NCBI RefSeq assembly: GCF_020882245.1
Contig: NC_083598.1
Location: 68,113,858 to 68,177,857 of the forward strand
Direction: 5' to 3'
DNA: 64,000 bases
DNA from: Rhopalosiphum padi
Lineage: Eukaryota; Arthropoda; Insecta; Hemiptera; Aphididae
Position numbers and translations under genes: made by a program. Below the pieces are notes generated by a model that did no database searches, had not been told where the DNA came from, and was given only the letters and a program-made list of their open reading frames with translations. This document shows positions 63,257 to 64,000 of this stretch, piece by piece (position 1 is the first letter of the stretch; each line of letters begins with the position of its first letter).

Positions 63257-64000
63257 TTTTAGATATTTTGTATATTTTACTCTTGAATGTATGCAGTCTT
63301 GTGATGTATTTATTATTTTTTTTTTTTTTAATTTTAAAACACTTATGTTTAAGTTTGTGAGTTTAATTAATTTTTGATACTGACTTGGTTTCAAAATATA
63401 ATTTAAACTTATTTAATTATTTGTATTCTGTAAATAATAATGAATTGTAAAATATTAAATTAATATTTTTACTTTCTAGTAGATATTTTCAATTTACAAT
63501 ATCAAGACTATTGTATTTTTTGATTATTTAATCTGCTCGAGCAGTTTTAATGTTTAGTTAACTATAATTATTGTGCATTATTTATATAAAAGTGTTGTTC
63601 ATTGGTATCCCTTTTTTTATTATTATTTGTTGAACTTATGTATATTACCGAAAACAATTGTTATTTAGTTAGTTTTTTCAAAAATAATACAAAAGTTTTC
63701 CTTTAAAATTTTAATGTAAAATGTTTAATAATTGGACAATACAATAATTATTTATACTGCCTTAGTGTTTCTCTAAATGTATCTACTTTATTTGTAATAT
63801 TGTAAACATTAGTTTACTATGGATTATTATTGGAAATACATGTGATATTATCTATCAATTTTTTTATACATACATATACTGTAGGATTTTGTTTTTGTCA
63901 ACTGATTCCAATTCAACATTTTTGGTTGTGCAATATAACTATTTAATCTTGCGTGAAATATATGTCATAGTTTTATTTTATTTGACATTTAGTTTTAAAA

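Overview
The window is AT-rich (roughly three quarters A+T), intron-rich insect nuclear DNA. The protein families, the very short phased introns alongside very long ones, and the dense sprinkling of small hAT-type inverted-repeat elements with termini such as CAGTGGCG...CGCCACTG suggest an aphid (Hemiptera). The species assignment is inference from sequence style, not a database match.

Four protein genes can be assembled exon by exon, with splice phases checked at every junction. (1) 6105-33493, plus strand: a six-exon secreted alpha-carbonic anhydrase of 321 residues. It has all zinc ligands, a signal peptide and a C-terminal hydrophobic tail typical of GPI anchoring. Its first intron is 17 kb. 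(2) 28701-30904, minus strand, lying entirely inside intron 3 of the carbonic anhydrase: a six-exon gene for a small (about 194 residue) coiled-coil protein that I do not recognise. Its phases fit throughout except for a single-base discrepancy in a run of ten A/T inside exon 4. (3) 39491-43265, plus strand: a six-exon ribokinase of about 314 residues. (4) 46365-62573, plus strand: a twelve-exon eukaryotic translation initiation factor 4B (672 residues) with an RRM, an Arg/Asp/Gly-rich region made of a 45-bp tandem repeat, and the conserved SSIFGxAKPVDT block.

The remainder is intergenic or intronic. 1-5600 is upstream AT-rich DNA with one possible degenerate element. 5650-6150 is a CpG-rich promoter and first exon with a (GC)9 run. 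33500-39480 holds a 661-bp hAT element that has kept the C-terminal end of its transposase and has a perfect 8-bp target duplication. 43270-46000 holds a 478-bp hAT MITE and a decayed hAT transposase. The introns of the eIF4B gene contain a tandem array of about six units (mostly exactly 208 bp), at least four inverted-repeat elements, and a set of triplicated segments, one of which carries a 61-bp MITE while the other two keep the empty site.

Functionally the genes look unrelated: CO2/bicarbonate chemistry at the cell surface, a coiled-coil protein, ribose phosphorylation, and cap-dependent translation. The only architectural relationship is the nesting of the antisense gene. No tRNA, rRNA, CRISPR or bacterial-type features were seen.
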